Part shown: positions 35,506 through 43,027 of the stretch, piece after piece | Numbering within the stretch: position 1 is the stretch's first letter | Layout of the letters: each line of letters begins with the position of its first letter | NCBI RefSeq assembly: GCF_022809125.1 | Contig: NZ_JALGBI010000001.1 | Span: forward strand, 2,976,001-3,040,000 | Length of the DNA: 64,000 bases | Direction: 5' to 3' | Origin: Variovorax terrae | GTDB lineage: Bacteria; Pseudomonadota; Gammaproteobacteria; Burkholderiales; Burkholderiaceae_C | The notes under the pieces: generated by a model | Told to the model about the DNA's origin: nothing | Databases searched by the model: none | What the model saw: only the letters and a program-made list of their open reading frames with translations | Program-made: the position numbers and the translations under genes

Positions 35506-36906
35506 TCACCTGGAGTGGTGCAGGCTGACCGTGACCTGCACGGCCTCGCGCGGCACCAGGCAGGAATTGAGCCCCACCACCGGCCGCACCCGCGAGCCTG
35601 GCGAGCTGGTGGCCCACTTGCCGGTGGCGGCCACGCCGTTGACCGCCAGCGGATCGATCTCGCGCCTGAGCTTTTCGGCCTCCCGGCGGTCGAGCGTCTT
35701 CAGCGCCACCCGCAGGATGACTTCGTAGGGCTCCACCGTCACCGGCGGGGAAGACTCCCGGTGCACACCATTGAGGCCCAGGTAGTCGAAACGGATTTCC
35801 TGGGCCTGCAAGCCCACTTCCCGAAAGCGCGTCTCCAGCAGGGTTTGCGTCATGCGGGCCCGGTCGAGCGCACCCGCGCCGGCGAAGATGACCATCTCCT
35901 CGGTCATGAAGCCCTCGGTCAGCCCCACCAGGACCTTCAGCGTGGGGGTCTTGGGCAAGCCCGCGTCATGGACCAGCACCTCCACCTCGTCGGGCGCCGT
36001 CTGCTGGAACGCCACCTGCGTCAGGTCCGTCACGCAGTCGGGGCCGAAGTAGCACGAAGGGTCCTGCACCTCGTAGAGCAGCTGCTCCTTGCAGGTGGCC
36101 GGTGAGAGCAGGCCGCCGGTCTTCGGCAGCTTGGACATCACGATGCGGTCGGCCGTGACTTCGACGATCGGATTGCCAATGTGCGCGAGGTCCGGCACGA
36201 GCTTGTAGCCCGGGTCAGCGAAGTAGCCTCCCGCCACCTGGGCGCCGCACTCCATCAGGTGCCCGATGACCATGCCGCGGCCGGCCTGCTTCGCGTCATC
36301 CAGGCTCCAGCCGAACTCATGGGCCAGCGGCCCGTAGTACAGGCAGGCATCCGCCACCCGCGTCGTGATCACCACGTCGGCGCCGGCCGCCAGCGCATCG
36401 ACAATGCCCTGCGCCCCCAGGTAGGCTTCGGCGGAGACGATGCGCTCGCGGCTGTCGGCCACGGGCTCGCCGGTTTCGATGAAGCGCAGGCCCAGGCCGG
36501 CGATGCGGTCGGTGAGAATGCCGCCCTGCACGGCAGCCACCTTCAGGTCCGCAATGCCCAGCGCCGCGGCCAGTGCCACCACGCGCTCGGCCGCCGCCAC
36601 CGGGTCCAGCCAGCCCTGGTTGCTGATGATGCGGATGCCCCTGGCCTTGCAGTCGCGCAGGATCGGCTCCAGCCGCGCCACCAGGTAGGGGTCGTAGGGC
36701 GGCGTTTCGGTGTTCTCCATGCGCGCCACCTGCGCGGCGCTCATGGTCACTTCGGACATCGATTCAAAGCAGAGGTAATCCAGGTCGCCTTGCGCCACGA
36801 GCGCGCTGGCCGGCTCGAACCGGTCGCGCGACCAGGCGGTTGCCGCGCCCAAGCGCACGCTCTTGTGCCCCTGCAAGGTGCGCGAGGACCGGTAGGCGGC
36901 GCTCAT
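35506..36906 (-). CDS. AtuA-like (DUF1446) protein
   Basis: A 466-residue protein of the AtuA/DUF1446 family, recognised by VRLGAATAWSRDRFEPA near the N-terminus, DLDYLCFESMSEVTM, VITTRVADACLYYGPLAHEFGW and the Cys-containing CGAQVAGGYFADPG. AtuA belongs to acyclic terpene utilisation in Pseudomonas, but many homologues lie in unrelated catabolic operons and the reaction is unknown. The ATG overlaps the end of the preceding small gene as ATGA. Flanked by two Bug receptor genes, it probably helps degrade the compound those receptors bind (inference). Confidence 0.85.
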   Translation of the reverse strand: MSAAYRSSRTLQGHKSVRLGAATAWSRDRFEPASALVAQGDLDYLCFESMSEVTMSAAQVARMENTETPPYDPYLVARLEPILRDCKARGIRIISNQGWLDPVAAAERVVALAAALGIADLKVAAVQGGILTDRIAGLGLRFIETGEPVADSRERIVSAEAYLGAQGIVDALAAGADVVITTRVADACLYYGPLAHEFGWSLDDAKQAGRGMVIGHLMECGAQVAGGYFADPGYKLVPDLAHIGNPIVEVTADRIVMSKLPKTGGLLSPATCKEQLLYEVQDPSCYFGPDCVTDLTQVAFQQTAPDEVEVLVHDAGLPKTPTLKVLVGLTEGFMTEEMVIFAGAGALDRARMTQTLLETRFREVGLQAQEIRFDYLGLNGVHRESSPPVTVEPYEVILRVALKTLDRREAEKLRREIDPLAVNGVAATGKWATSSPGSRVRPVVGLNSCLVPREAVQVTVSLHHSR

Positions 36907-37265
36907 GTCGCCTCCCTCATCTTCTGTGCGCGCCCGACATAGCCGGCATCCACCTCCACCGGCAGGGACAGCATGAGCGAGGACAGGGCCTTGCCCGACT
37001 CCTCGAATGCCAGCGTGCGCGAGCGGCCGCCCTCCAGCACTTCGTCCAGCACGAAGTTCAGCGCGCCGATGCGCGGCACCTCGTAGCGCTGGATGCGGCC
37101 TTTCGTGATCGGACCGTAGAGGCGGCGCACCGCCTCCACCGTGACCTGCTCGCACAGCAGGGCATAGTCCTCCATCTCATAGGCGATGACCGACACGGTG
37201 GAGCTGTTGCCCTTTTCACCGGAACGCGAATGCGCCACCTCGCGCAGGCTGATCGTCTTCTTCAT
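36903..37265 (-). CDS. Small AtuA-associated protein
   Basis: A 120-residue protein with an N-terminal stretch VAHSRSGEKGNSSTVSVIAYE and a conserved RIGALNFVLDEVLEGG. This is the domain normally found as a separate small partner of, or fused to the C-terminus of, AtuA-like proteins. Here it is encoded separately upstream and overlaps the AtuA-like start by four bases, which suggests a 1:1 complex. No catalytic motif recognised. Confidence 0.8.
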   Translation of the reverse strand: MKKTISLREVAHSRSGEKGNSSTVSVIAYEMEDYALLCEQVTVEAVRRLYGPITKGRIQRYEVPRIGALNFVLDEVLEGGRSRTLAFEESGKALSSLMLSLPVEVDAGYVGRAQKMREAT

Positions 37266-37280
37266 GAATCCCCCGTGGCT

Positions 37281-38273
37281 TCAGTTGATGCTGGCACCCG
37301 TGGCCTTGACCACTTCCGCCCACTTCGCAATGTCGTCCCGCACGAACTGCTGGAACTCCGTGGGACTGCTGCCCACCAGCGTGAAGCCCTGGGGCGCGAG
37401 CTGGGTGCGCAGTGCGGCGTCGGACGTGGCCTTGACGATGGCGCGGTTCAGCCGCGCCACCAGTTCCGGCGGCGTGCGCGCCGGCGCAAACAGGCCCATC
37501 CACGCGGTGGCGTCGAAGTCCTTGATGCCCTGCTCGCCCGGCGTTGGCACGTCCGGCAGCAGCGGCGTGCGCCTGGGTGCCAGCACGGCCAGCGCCTTCA
37601 GGTTGCCGCTCTTGATGTGCGAGACCAGGGCCGGCACCTGGTAGAACAGCACGGGCACATGGCCCGCCATGGTGTCGGTGATCGCCTGGCCCACTTCCTT
37701 GTAGGGCACGTGGTTCAGCGGGGCACCGGTGCGCAGCTTCAGCAGCTCGCCCGCGAGCTGGCCCGAGGAGCCCACGCCCCCGGTGGCGAAACTCAGGCCG
37801 CCCCGCTGGCGCGCCAGCGCCACGAGTTCGGAGATGTTGTTGGCAGGCAGGTCCTTGTTCACCGCCAGCAGATTGGGGAAATACGCCACCAGCGACACCG
37901 GCGCGAAGTCCCGCAGCACGTCGTAGGGCAGGTTCTTCATCATCGAGGCATTGATGGAATGCGATGAGATCGTGCCCATCACCAGCGTGTAGCCATCGGG
38001 GGCGGCCTTGGCCACCTGGGCGCTGCCCAGCGCTCCTCCGGCGCCCGCGCGGTTCTCCACCACCACCGGCTGCCCCAGGTCCTGGCTCATCTGCTTGGCG
38101 ATCACCCGCGTGAGGATGTCGGTGCTCGAGCCCGCGCCATACGGCACCACCAGCGTGACCGGGCGCTCCGGATAGCTCCCCGGAGCATCGGCGGCGAAAG
38201 CCGCACCCAGCGGCAGGGCCCACAGCGCGGCCCAGGCCGCCCAGCGCCGGCGGCGCACTCGAATCGATTCCAT
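37281..38273 (-). CDS. Bug-family (TctC-like) periplasmic receptor
   Basis: A 330-residue protein with an Arg-rich signal peptide ending AFA and the Bug fold: PVTLVVPYGAGSSTDILTRV, VVVENRAGAGGALGSAQVAK, LSFATGGVGSSGQLAGE, ALAVLAPRRTPLLPDVPT. The ATG at 38273 is preferred because GAGGAG lies seven bases upstream. It is first in a four-gene operon (Bug, small AtuA partner, AtuA-like, Bug) and is divergent from a LysR gene that probably controls it. Confidence 0.92.
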   Translation of the reverse strand: MESIRVRRRRWAAWAALWALPLGAAFAADAPGSYPERPVTLVVPYGAGSSTDILTRVIAKQMSQDLGQPVVVENRAGAGGALGSAQVAKAAPDGYTLVMGTISSHSINASMMKNLPYDVLRDFAPVSLVAYFPNLLAVNKDLPANNISELVALARQRGGLSFATGGVGSSGQLAGELLKLRTGAPLNHVPYKEVGQAITDTMAGHVPVLFYQVPALVSHIKSGNLKALAVLAPRRTPLLPDVPTPGEQGIKDFDATAWMGLFAPARTPPELVARLNRAIVKATSDAALRTQLAPQGFTLVGSSPTEFQQFVRDDIAKWAEVVKATGASIN

Positions 38274-38376
38274 AAGTCTCCTCATCACCCAGAAAAATCA
38301 AGGCCCGCCTCACGGGGAGGGCGCCTGGGCTGAGGGGCATCTTATGAACACGCGCCCCGGCGCACAAACGCTATAT

Positions 38377-38389
38377 TTCAATCCATTGA
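38377..38389. promoter_or_regulatory. LysR-type box between the Bug/AtuA operon and its LysR gene
   Basis: T-N11-A element with a perfect inverted repeat TCAAT-CC-ATTGA (38378-38389) inside, 17 bases before the LysR start in the divergent gap. This is the expected recognition-site shape for the LysR protein encoded at 38406. Confidence 0.55.
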
Positions 38390-38405
38390 TAACCCCTCAC
38401 GATCA

Positions 38406-39356
38406 ATGAAGCAACTCCCCTGGTTTCAAGCGCTGCATCCGCTGAACCTCAACCACCTGCTCACCTTCATGGCCGTGGCCGAGGTGCGCAGCTTTCGCAC
38501 GGCCGCCGGCCTGGTGCACCTGTCGCAGTCGGCTCTGAGCGTGCAGGTGAAGCAGCTCGAAGATGCACTGGGGGTTGCCGTGCTGCACCGAACCACCCGC
38601 TCCGTCACGCTCACGCGCGAGGGCGAGCGCCTGTACGCCGTGATCAAGCCGCTGGTGAACGAGGTCGCCCAGGTGGCCTCCGAGCTCAAGGGCGAAGCCG
38701 CGCTGCAGCGCGGCGTGGTGAGGGTCGCCGTGCTGCCTTCGCTCGCCTCGACGCTGCTGCCCCAGGTGATCCGGGGGTTCAATGCGCTGCACCCGGGCAT
38801 CGACATCCGGATGCAGGACGTGGACTCCCGGCGCGCGCTGGAGCTGGTGCGCGACGGCGAGGTGGACATCAGCCTGATGTCCCGCAACATGCGGCTGCTG
38901 GACATGGCGTTCGAGCCGCTCTTCCAGGACGATTTCCTGGCCGTCGTGCCGGCGGCGGGCCACCCGCTGAGTGCGCGTTCGCGCGTGCGGGCACGCGACC
39001 TCGCGGCATTCCCCCTGCTGCTCAACCCGCGCGGCGTCGACCTGCGCGAAGCCCTGGAGCGCATTTTCGAAGCGGACGGCATCCAGGTCCAGCCGACCCA
39101 GGAGCTGACCGGCACCCATGCCCTGGTGTCCCTGGTCGGGCTCGGCCTCGGGGTCAGCGTGCAGCCGCGCATTTCGCTGTACGGGCTGGATCTGTCGCGT
39201 TGCCGCCTGCTGGATTTCCTGCCGCGCTCCTCGCGCGAGATCGGCGTGGTCACCCTTCGCCATCGATCCGCGTCACCGGCCATCGCGGCCTTCCGCGGCT
39301 TCATGGCGTCGCGCGCCACCGAGCTGGGCCTCCTGCTGCAAAAGGTCGTGGCGTGA
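38406..39356 (+). CDS. LysR-family regulator
   Basis: A 316-residue protein with an N-terminal winged helix-turn-helix (FRTAAGLVHLSQSALSVQVKQLEDALGVAVLHRT) and a C-terminal periplasmic-binding-like effector domain. Divergent orientation and the T-N11-A box point to control of the Bug/AtuA operon. Its stop overlaps the GTG start of pbpC, a coupling that makes little functional sense and suggests that the regulator and its operon were inserted in front of pbpC. Confidence 0.92.
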   Translation: MKQLPWFQALHPLNLNHLLTFMAVAEVRSFRTAAGLVHLSQSALSVQVKQLEDALGVAVLHRTTRSVTLTREGERLYAVIKPLVNEVAQVASELKGEAALQRGVVRVAVLPSLASTLLPQVIRGFNALHPGIDIRMQDVDSRRALELVRDGEVDISLMSRNMRLLDMAFEPLFQDDFLAVVPAAGHPLSARSRVRARDLAAFPLLLNPRGVDLREALERIFEADGIQVQPTQELTGTHALVSLVGLGLGVSVQPRISLYGLDLSRCRLLDFLPRSSREIGVVTLRHRSASPAIAAFRGFMASRATELGLLLQKVVA

Positions 39357-41605
39357 GCGCACGCGCCCTGCTCCGCCCCCACGCCGTGGCCGCCTGCCGC
39401 GCCGGACTGGCTGGCGTGCTGCTGGCAGCCACGCACCTGCCGGCCCATGCCTTGCCCAGCTTTGCCGAAGTCCGGCAGGAATTTCGCCCCTCCGACACCT
39501 TGATCCTCTCGCGCGAAGGCGAGGTGCTGCAGCGCATCCGCACCGATGCCACGGTGCGCCGCGGCCAATGGGTGGCGCTGGCCGACGTGTCGCCGGCCCT
39601 GCGCACGGCCCTGGTACTGAGCGAGGACCGGCGCTTCTGGGAGCACAGCGGCGTGGACTGGCGCGCGGTGTCCTCTGCCGCCTGGGGCAACCTGTGGAAC
39701 CAGAAGACGCGCGGCGCCTCCACGCTCACCATGCAGCTCGCCGGCCTGCTCGACGGCGACTGGCGCCAGGGCCCCGGCGGCCGCAGCGTGACGCAGAAGC
39801 TCGGCCAGGCGGTGGCCGCGCAGGTGCTGGACCGGCGCTGGCGCAAGGACCAGATCCTGGAGGCCTACCTCAACGTGGTGCCGTTTCGCGGCGAGATCGT
39901 GGGCATCGACGCGCTCTCGCGCACGCTGTTCGGCAAGGCGCCGCACGGCCTGGATGACCGCGAGGCCGCCGTGGCCGCGGCCCTGGTGCGCGCGCCCAAT
40001 GCGCGGCCGCAGCTCGTGGCGCAGCGCGCCTGCGGCGTGCTCCGGGCCCTGCAGCCGGCCGGCGCCGCGCGCGCGGACTGCGAGGGCCTGGACCTGTTTG
40101 CCACTGCGGCGCTGCAGCGCAAGGCCTTCGACGCCAGCGAGGGCATCGCGCCACACGCGGCGCGCCGGCTGCTGGCCAGCCGCACCGGCCGCGCCGACAC
40201 CGTGAACTCCACCCTTTCCGCCCCGCTGCAGCGGTTTGCCACGGAAACCCTGCAGCGCCAGCTGCGCGAGCTGCACGGCCGCCATGTGGAGGACGGCGCC
40301 CTCGTGGTGCTGGACAACTCCAGCGGCGAGGTGCTGGCCTGGGTCGGCTCCTCGGGGAGCTTGAGCGCCGCGGCCGAGGTGGACGGCGTCACCGCGCCGC
40401 GCCAGGCCGGCTCCACGCTCAAGCCCTTTCTCTACGCCCAGGCCATCGCCGAGCGGCGCCTCACCGCGGCCTCGCTGCTGGAGGATTCTTCGGCGCAGAT
40501 CCCCACCGCCAGCGGCCTCTACATCCCGCAGAACTACGACCGCCAGTTCAAGGGCTGGATCTCGGTGCGCACCGCGCTGGCCGCCTCGCTCAACGTGCCG
40601 GCCGTGCGTACGCTGGTGATGGTTTCGCCCGACGCCTTCCACCACCAGCTGCGCGCCGTCGGCCTGCCGCTGCGCGAAACCGGCGGCTACTACGGCTACA
40701 GCCTGGCGCTGGGCAGCGCCGAGGTGCCGCTGCTGGGCCTGGCCAACGCCTACCGCACACTGGCCAACGGCGGGCGCTTCAGCCCCACCTCGCTCACGCC
40801 GGTGCAGCGGCCCCCCACCTTCACGGCCGCGCTGGATGCGCGCGCCGCCTTCATCGTGGCCGACATCCTGAGCGACCCCAACGCCCGCGCCCGCACCTTC
40901 GGCACCGACAGCGTGCTGGCCACGCGCTTCTGGACGGCGGTGAAGACCGGCACCAGCAAGGACATGCGCGACAACTGGGCCGTCGGCTTCTCGCAGCGCT
41001 ACACCGTGGGCGTGTGGGTCGGCAACGCCGGCGGCGCGCCGATGTGGGACGTGAGCGGCACCAGCGGCGCGGCGCCGGCCTGGGCCGCGGTCATGAACTT
41101 CCTGCACCGCCGCGCGCCCAGCCGCACGCCCACGCCGCCCAGCGGCCTGGTGCAGGCGCAGGCGCAGTTCGGCCCGCAGCTCGAGGCGATGCGCCGCGAG
41201 TGGTTTTTGCAGGGCACGGAGCAAACCTCGTTCGCTATCAATTCAATAGCAAACAATGACCGCAGGACCTGGACCTCCGGCCAAAAACATACTCAAACCG
41301 GCGAAATGGGGCCGCCCGGCCGCATCCTCGCCCCCGCGCCGGGCACCATCGTCGCGCTGGACCCCGACATCCCGCCCCACCGCCAGCGCCTGAGCTTCAG
41401 CGCCGAAGGCGCGGACCTGCGCTGGCTGATGGACGGCAAGCCGCTGGCCCGGGGGCCACAGGCCCAGTGGCTGCCCTGGCCGGGCCGGCATGTGGTGCAG
41501 TTGACGGATGCCGGCGGCCGGGTGCTGGACGAGGTGCGCATCGAGGTGCGCGGCGCCGGCGTGCGCCCCGCAGGGAAAACCCCGACCGGCCGGAAAGCCG
41601 ACTGA
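39353..41605 (+). CDS. pbpC: Penicillin-binding protein 1C
   Basis: A 750-residue bifunctional peptidoglycan synthase. A signal or anchor segment lies at residues 12-33. The glycosyltransferase domain has EDRRFWEHSGVDW near 91 and GASTLTMQLAG near 122. The transpeptidase domain has active-site STLK near 353, NVPAVR and KTGTS near 531. A C-terminal BiPBP_C domain covers about 655-740. Start GTG 39353 overlaps the LysR stop. PBP1C is commonly paired with a bacterial alpha-2-macroglobulin, which here lies 5 kb upstream. The linker between transpeptidase and BiPBP_C is encoded by a dispersed repeat (41233-41297). A strong terminator follows. Confidence 0.95.
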   Translation: MSARALLRPHAVAACRAGLAGVLLAATHLPAHALPSFAEVRQEFRPSDTLILSREGEVLQRIRTDATVRRGQWVALADVSPALRTALVLSEDRRFWEHSGVDWRAVSSAAWGNLWNQKTRGASTLTMQLAGLLDGDWRQGPGGRSVTQKLGQAVAAQVLDRRWRKDQILEAYLNVVPFRGEIVGIDALSRTLFGKAPHGLDDREAAVAAALVRAPNARPQLVAQRACGVLRALQPAGAARADCEGLDLFATAALQRKAFDASEGIAPHAARRLLASRTGRADTVNSTLSAPLQRFATETLQRQLRELHGRHVEDGALVVLDNSSGEVLAWVGSSGSLSAAAEVDGVTAPRQAGSTLKPFLYAQAIAERRLTAASLLEDSSAQIPTASGLYIPQNYDRQFKGWISVRTALAASLNVPAVRTLVMVSPDAFHHQLRAVGLPLRETGGYYGYSLALGSAEVPLLGLANAYRTLANGGRFSPTSLTPVQRPPTFTAALDARAAFIVADILSDPNARARTFGTDSVLATRFWTAVKTGTSKDMRDNWAVGFSQRYTVGVWVGNAGGAPMWDVSGTSGAAPAWAAVMNFLHRRAPSRTPTPPSGLVQAQAQFGPQLEAMRREWFLQGTEQTSFAINSIANNDRRTWTSGQKHTQTGEMGPPGRILAPAPGTIVALDPDIPPHRQRLSFSAEGADLRWLMDGKPLARGPQAQWLPWPGRHVVQLTDAGGRVLDEVRIEVRGAGVRPAGKTPTGRKAD
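41233..41297 (-). repeat. Dispersed repeat, copy F (inside pbpC, antisense)
   Basis: About 65 bp. On the minus strand: TTTGAG, a T-run, GGCCGGAGGTCC-N-GGTCC, GCGGTCATTG, TTGCTAT and the palindrome GCTAT-N7-ATAGC. It is very close to copy C at 61535. It encodes, in the opposite orientation, residues about 627-648 of PBP1C (FAINSIANNDRRTWTSGQ), in the interdomain linker. Confidence 0.75.
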
Positions 41606-41681
41606 CAGCTTGGTGCGCCATCCTTGGCCTGCGCTGCACCTCCGGGTGTGCGCCAGCAAGCTTCATCCAAGAAGCCTTGGG

Positions 41682-41711
41682 GCACCCCGCCAGGCGGGGT
41701 GCTCTTTTTTT
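41682..41711 (+). terminator. Intrinsic terminator after pbpC
   Basis: GCACCCCG (41682-41689) pairs with CGGGGTGC (41695-41702), loop of 5, followed by TC and seven T residues (41705-41711). A classic Rho-independent terminator. Confidence 0.9.
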
Positions 41712-41746
41712 GCGGAGCCCGCGCCCCGGCCGCCCGCGGCATGAGC

Positions 41747-41770
41747 AAATTTGCGCGCCCGCGCAAATTT
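41747..41770. promoter_or_regulatory. 24-bp near-perfect palindrome upstream of the lactate dehydrogenase gene
   Basis: AAATTTGCGCG (41747-41757) and its exact reverse complement (41760-41770) are separated by only two bases. It sits 58 bases before the GTG start, with a -10-like TACGAT at 41799-41804 between. Probably an operator for a dimeric repressor of the downstream gene. No local regulator gene is an obvious match. Confidence 0.6.
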
Positions 41771-41828
41771 CTTCAAACCGCCCCCGGCCCAAACTCGCTA
41801 CGATTCACGGCTCCTAGGAGACTCTTTC

Positions 41829-42974
41829 GTGACCGTCATCACCAATATCGAAGACCTGCGCGTGCTCGCGCAAAAGCGCGTGCCCCGCATGTTCTACGAC
41901 TACGCCGACTCCGGCTCGTGGACCGAAGGCACCTACCGCGCCAACGAGGCCGACTTCCAGAAGATCAAGCTGCGCCAGCGCGTGGCTGTCAACATGGAGA
42001 ACCGCAGCACCCGCACCCGGATGCTGGGCGTGGACGTGGCCATGCCGGTGGCCATCGCGCCCACCGGCATGACCGGCATGCAGCACGCCGACGGCGAGAT
42101 CCTGGCGGCTCAGGCGGCCGAGAAGTTCGGCATTCCGTTCACGCTCTCGACCATGAGCATCTGCTCGATCGAGGACATCGCCGCCCACACCAAGGCGCCG
42201 TTCTGGTTCCAGCTCTACGTGATGCGCGACCGCGACTTCATCGAGCGCCTGATCGACCGCGCCAAGGCCGCGAACTGCGGCGCGCTGGTGCTCACGCTGG
42301 ACCTGCAGATCATCGGCCAGCGCCACAAGGACCTGAAGAACGGCCTGTCGGCGCCGCCGAAGCTCACGGTACCCAACCTCCTCAACATGGCCACCAAGCC
42401 GCGCTGGTGCCTGGGCATGCTGGGGACGAAGCGCCGCAACTTCGGCAACATCTTCGGCCACGTCAAGGGCATCGAGAACATGGGCTCGCTCTCGGAGTGG
42501 ACCAACAAGCAGTTCGATCCGCGCCTGAACTGGGGCGACGTGGAGTGGATCAAGAAGCGCTGGGGCGGCAAGCTCATCCTCAAGGGCATCCAGGACGTGG
42601 AGGACGCGCAGCTCGCCGCCAGCAGCGGCGCCGATGCGCTGATCGTCTCCAACCACGGCGGGCGCCAGCTCGATGGCGCGCCGTCTTCGATCTCGGCGCT
42701 GCCGGCGATCGTGGACGCGGTGGGAAGCAAGATGGAAGTGCACATGGACGGCGGCATCCGCAGCGGCCAGGACGTGCTCAAGGCCGTGGCGCTGGGCGCC
42801 AAGGGCACCTACATCGGCCGCAGCATGCTGTACGGCCTGGGCGCGATGGGCGAGGCCGGCGTCACCAAGGCGCTGCAGATCATCCACAAGGAGCTGGACC
42901 TCACCATGGCCTTCTGCGGCCACACCGACATCAGCCGGGTGGACGCCGGCATCCTGCTGCCGGGCACGTACTGA
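41829..42974 (+). CDS. lldD: FMN-dependent L-lactate dehydrogenase / alpha-hydroxy-acid oxidase
   Basis: A 381-residue flavoprotein oxidising L-lactate or a related 2-hydroxy acid to the 2-oxo acid, feeding electrons to quinones. Family blocks: PVAIAPTGMTGMQHADGE, FTLSTMSICSIEDIA, WFQLYVM, LILKGIQDVEDA, then the catalytic-His block SNHGGRQLDGAPSS near 276 and the FMN phosphate block DGGIRSGQDVLKA. Start GTG 41829 has TAGGAGA upstream at suitable spacing. Single gene between two hairpins. The exact substrate is not certain among hydroxy acids. Confidence 0.88.
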   Translation: MTVITNIEDLRVLAQKRVPRMFYDYADSGSWTEGTYRANEADFQKIKLRQRVAVNMENRSTRTRMLGVDVAMPVAIAPTGMTGMQHADGEILAAQAAEKFGIPFTLSTMSICSIEDIAAHTKAPFWFQLYVMRDRDFIERLIDRAKAANCGALVLTLDLQIIGQRHKDLKNGLSAPPKLTVPNLLNMATKPRWCLGMLGTKRRNFGNIFGHVKGIENMGSLSEWTNKQFDPRLNWGDVEWIKKRWGGKLILKGIQDVEDAQLAASSGADALIVSNHGGRQLDGAPSSISALPAIVDAVGSKMEVHMDGGIRSGQDVLKAVALGAKGTYIGRSMLYGLGAMGEAGVTKALQIIHKELDLTMAFCGHTDISRVDAGILLPGTY

Positions 42975-42983
42975 GCGCCTGCG

Positions 42984-43003
42984 GGGCCGGGCCAGCCCGG
43001 CCC
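42984..43003. terminator. GC hairpin between convergent genes
   Basis: GGGCCGGGC (42984-42992) is exactly complementary to GCCCGGCCC (42995-43003). It lies between the convergent lactate dehydrogenase and MFS genes. There is no T-run, so it is at best a weak or Rho-assisted two-way terminator. Confidence 0.4.
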
Positions 43004-43027
43004 GTCCTGCCATGGCGAGCGGTGGGG

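Noticed and set aside
38426..41224. Minus-strand 932-codon frame opposite LysR and pbpC
   Set aside because: Composition is typical of antisense frames in GC-rich genes, and the plus-strand proteins carry all catalytic motifs.
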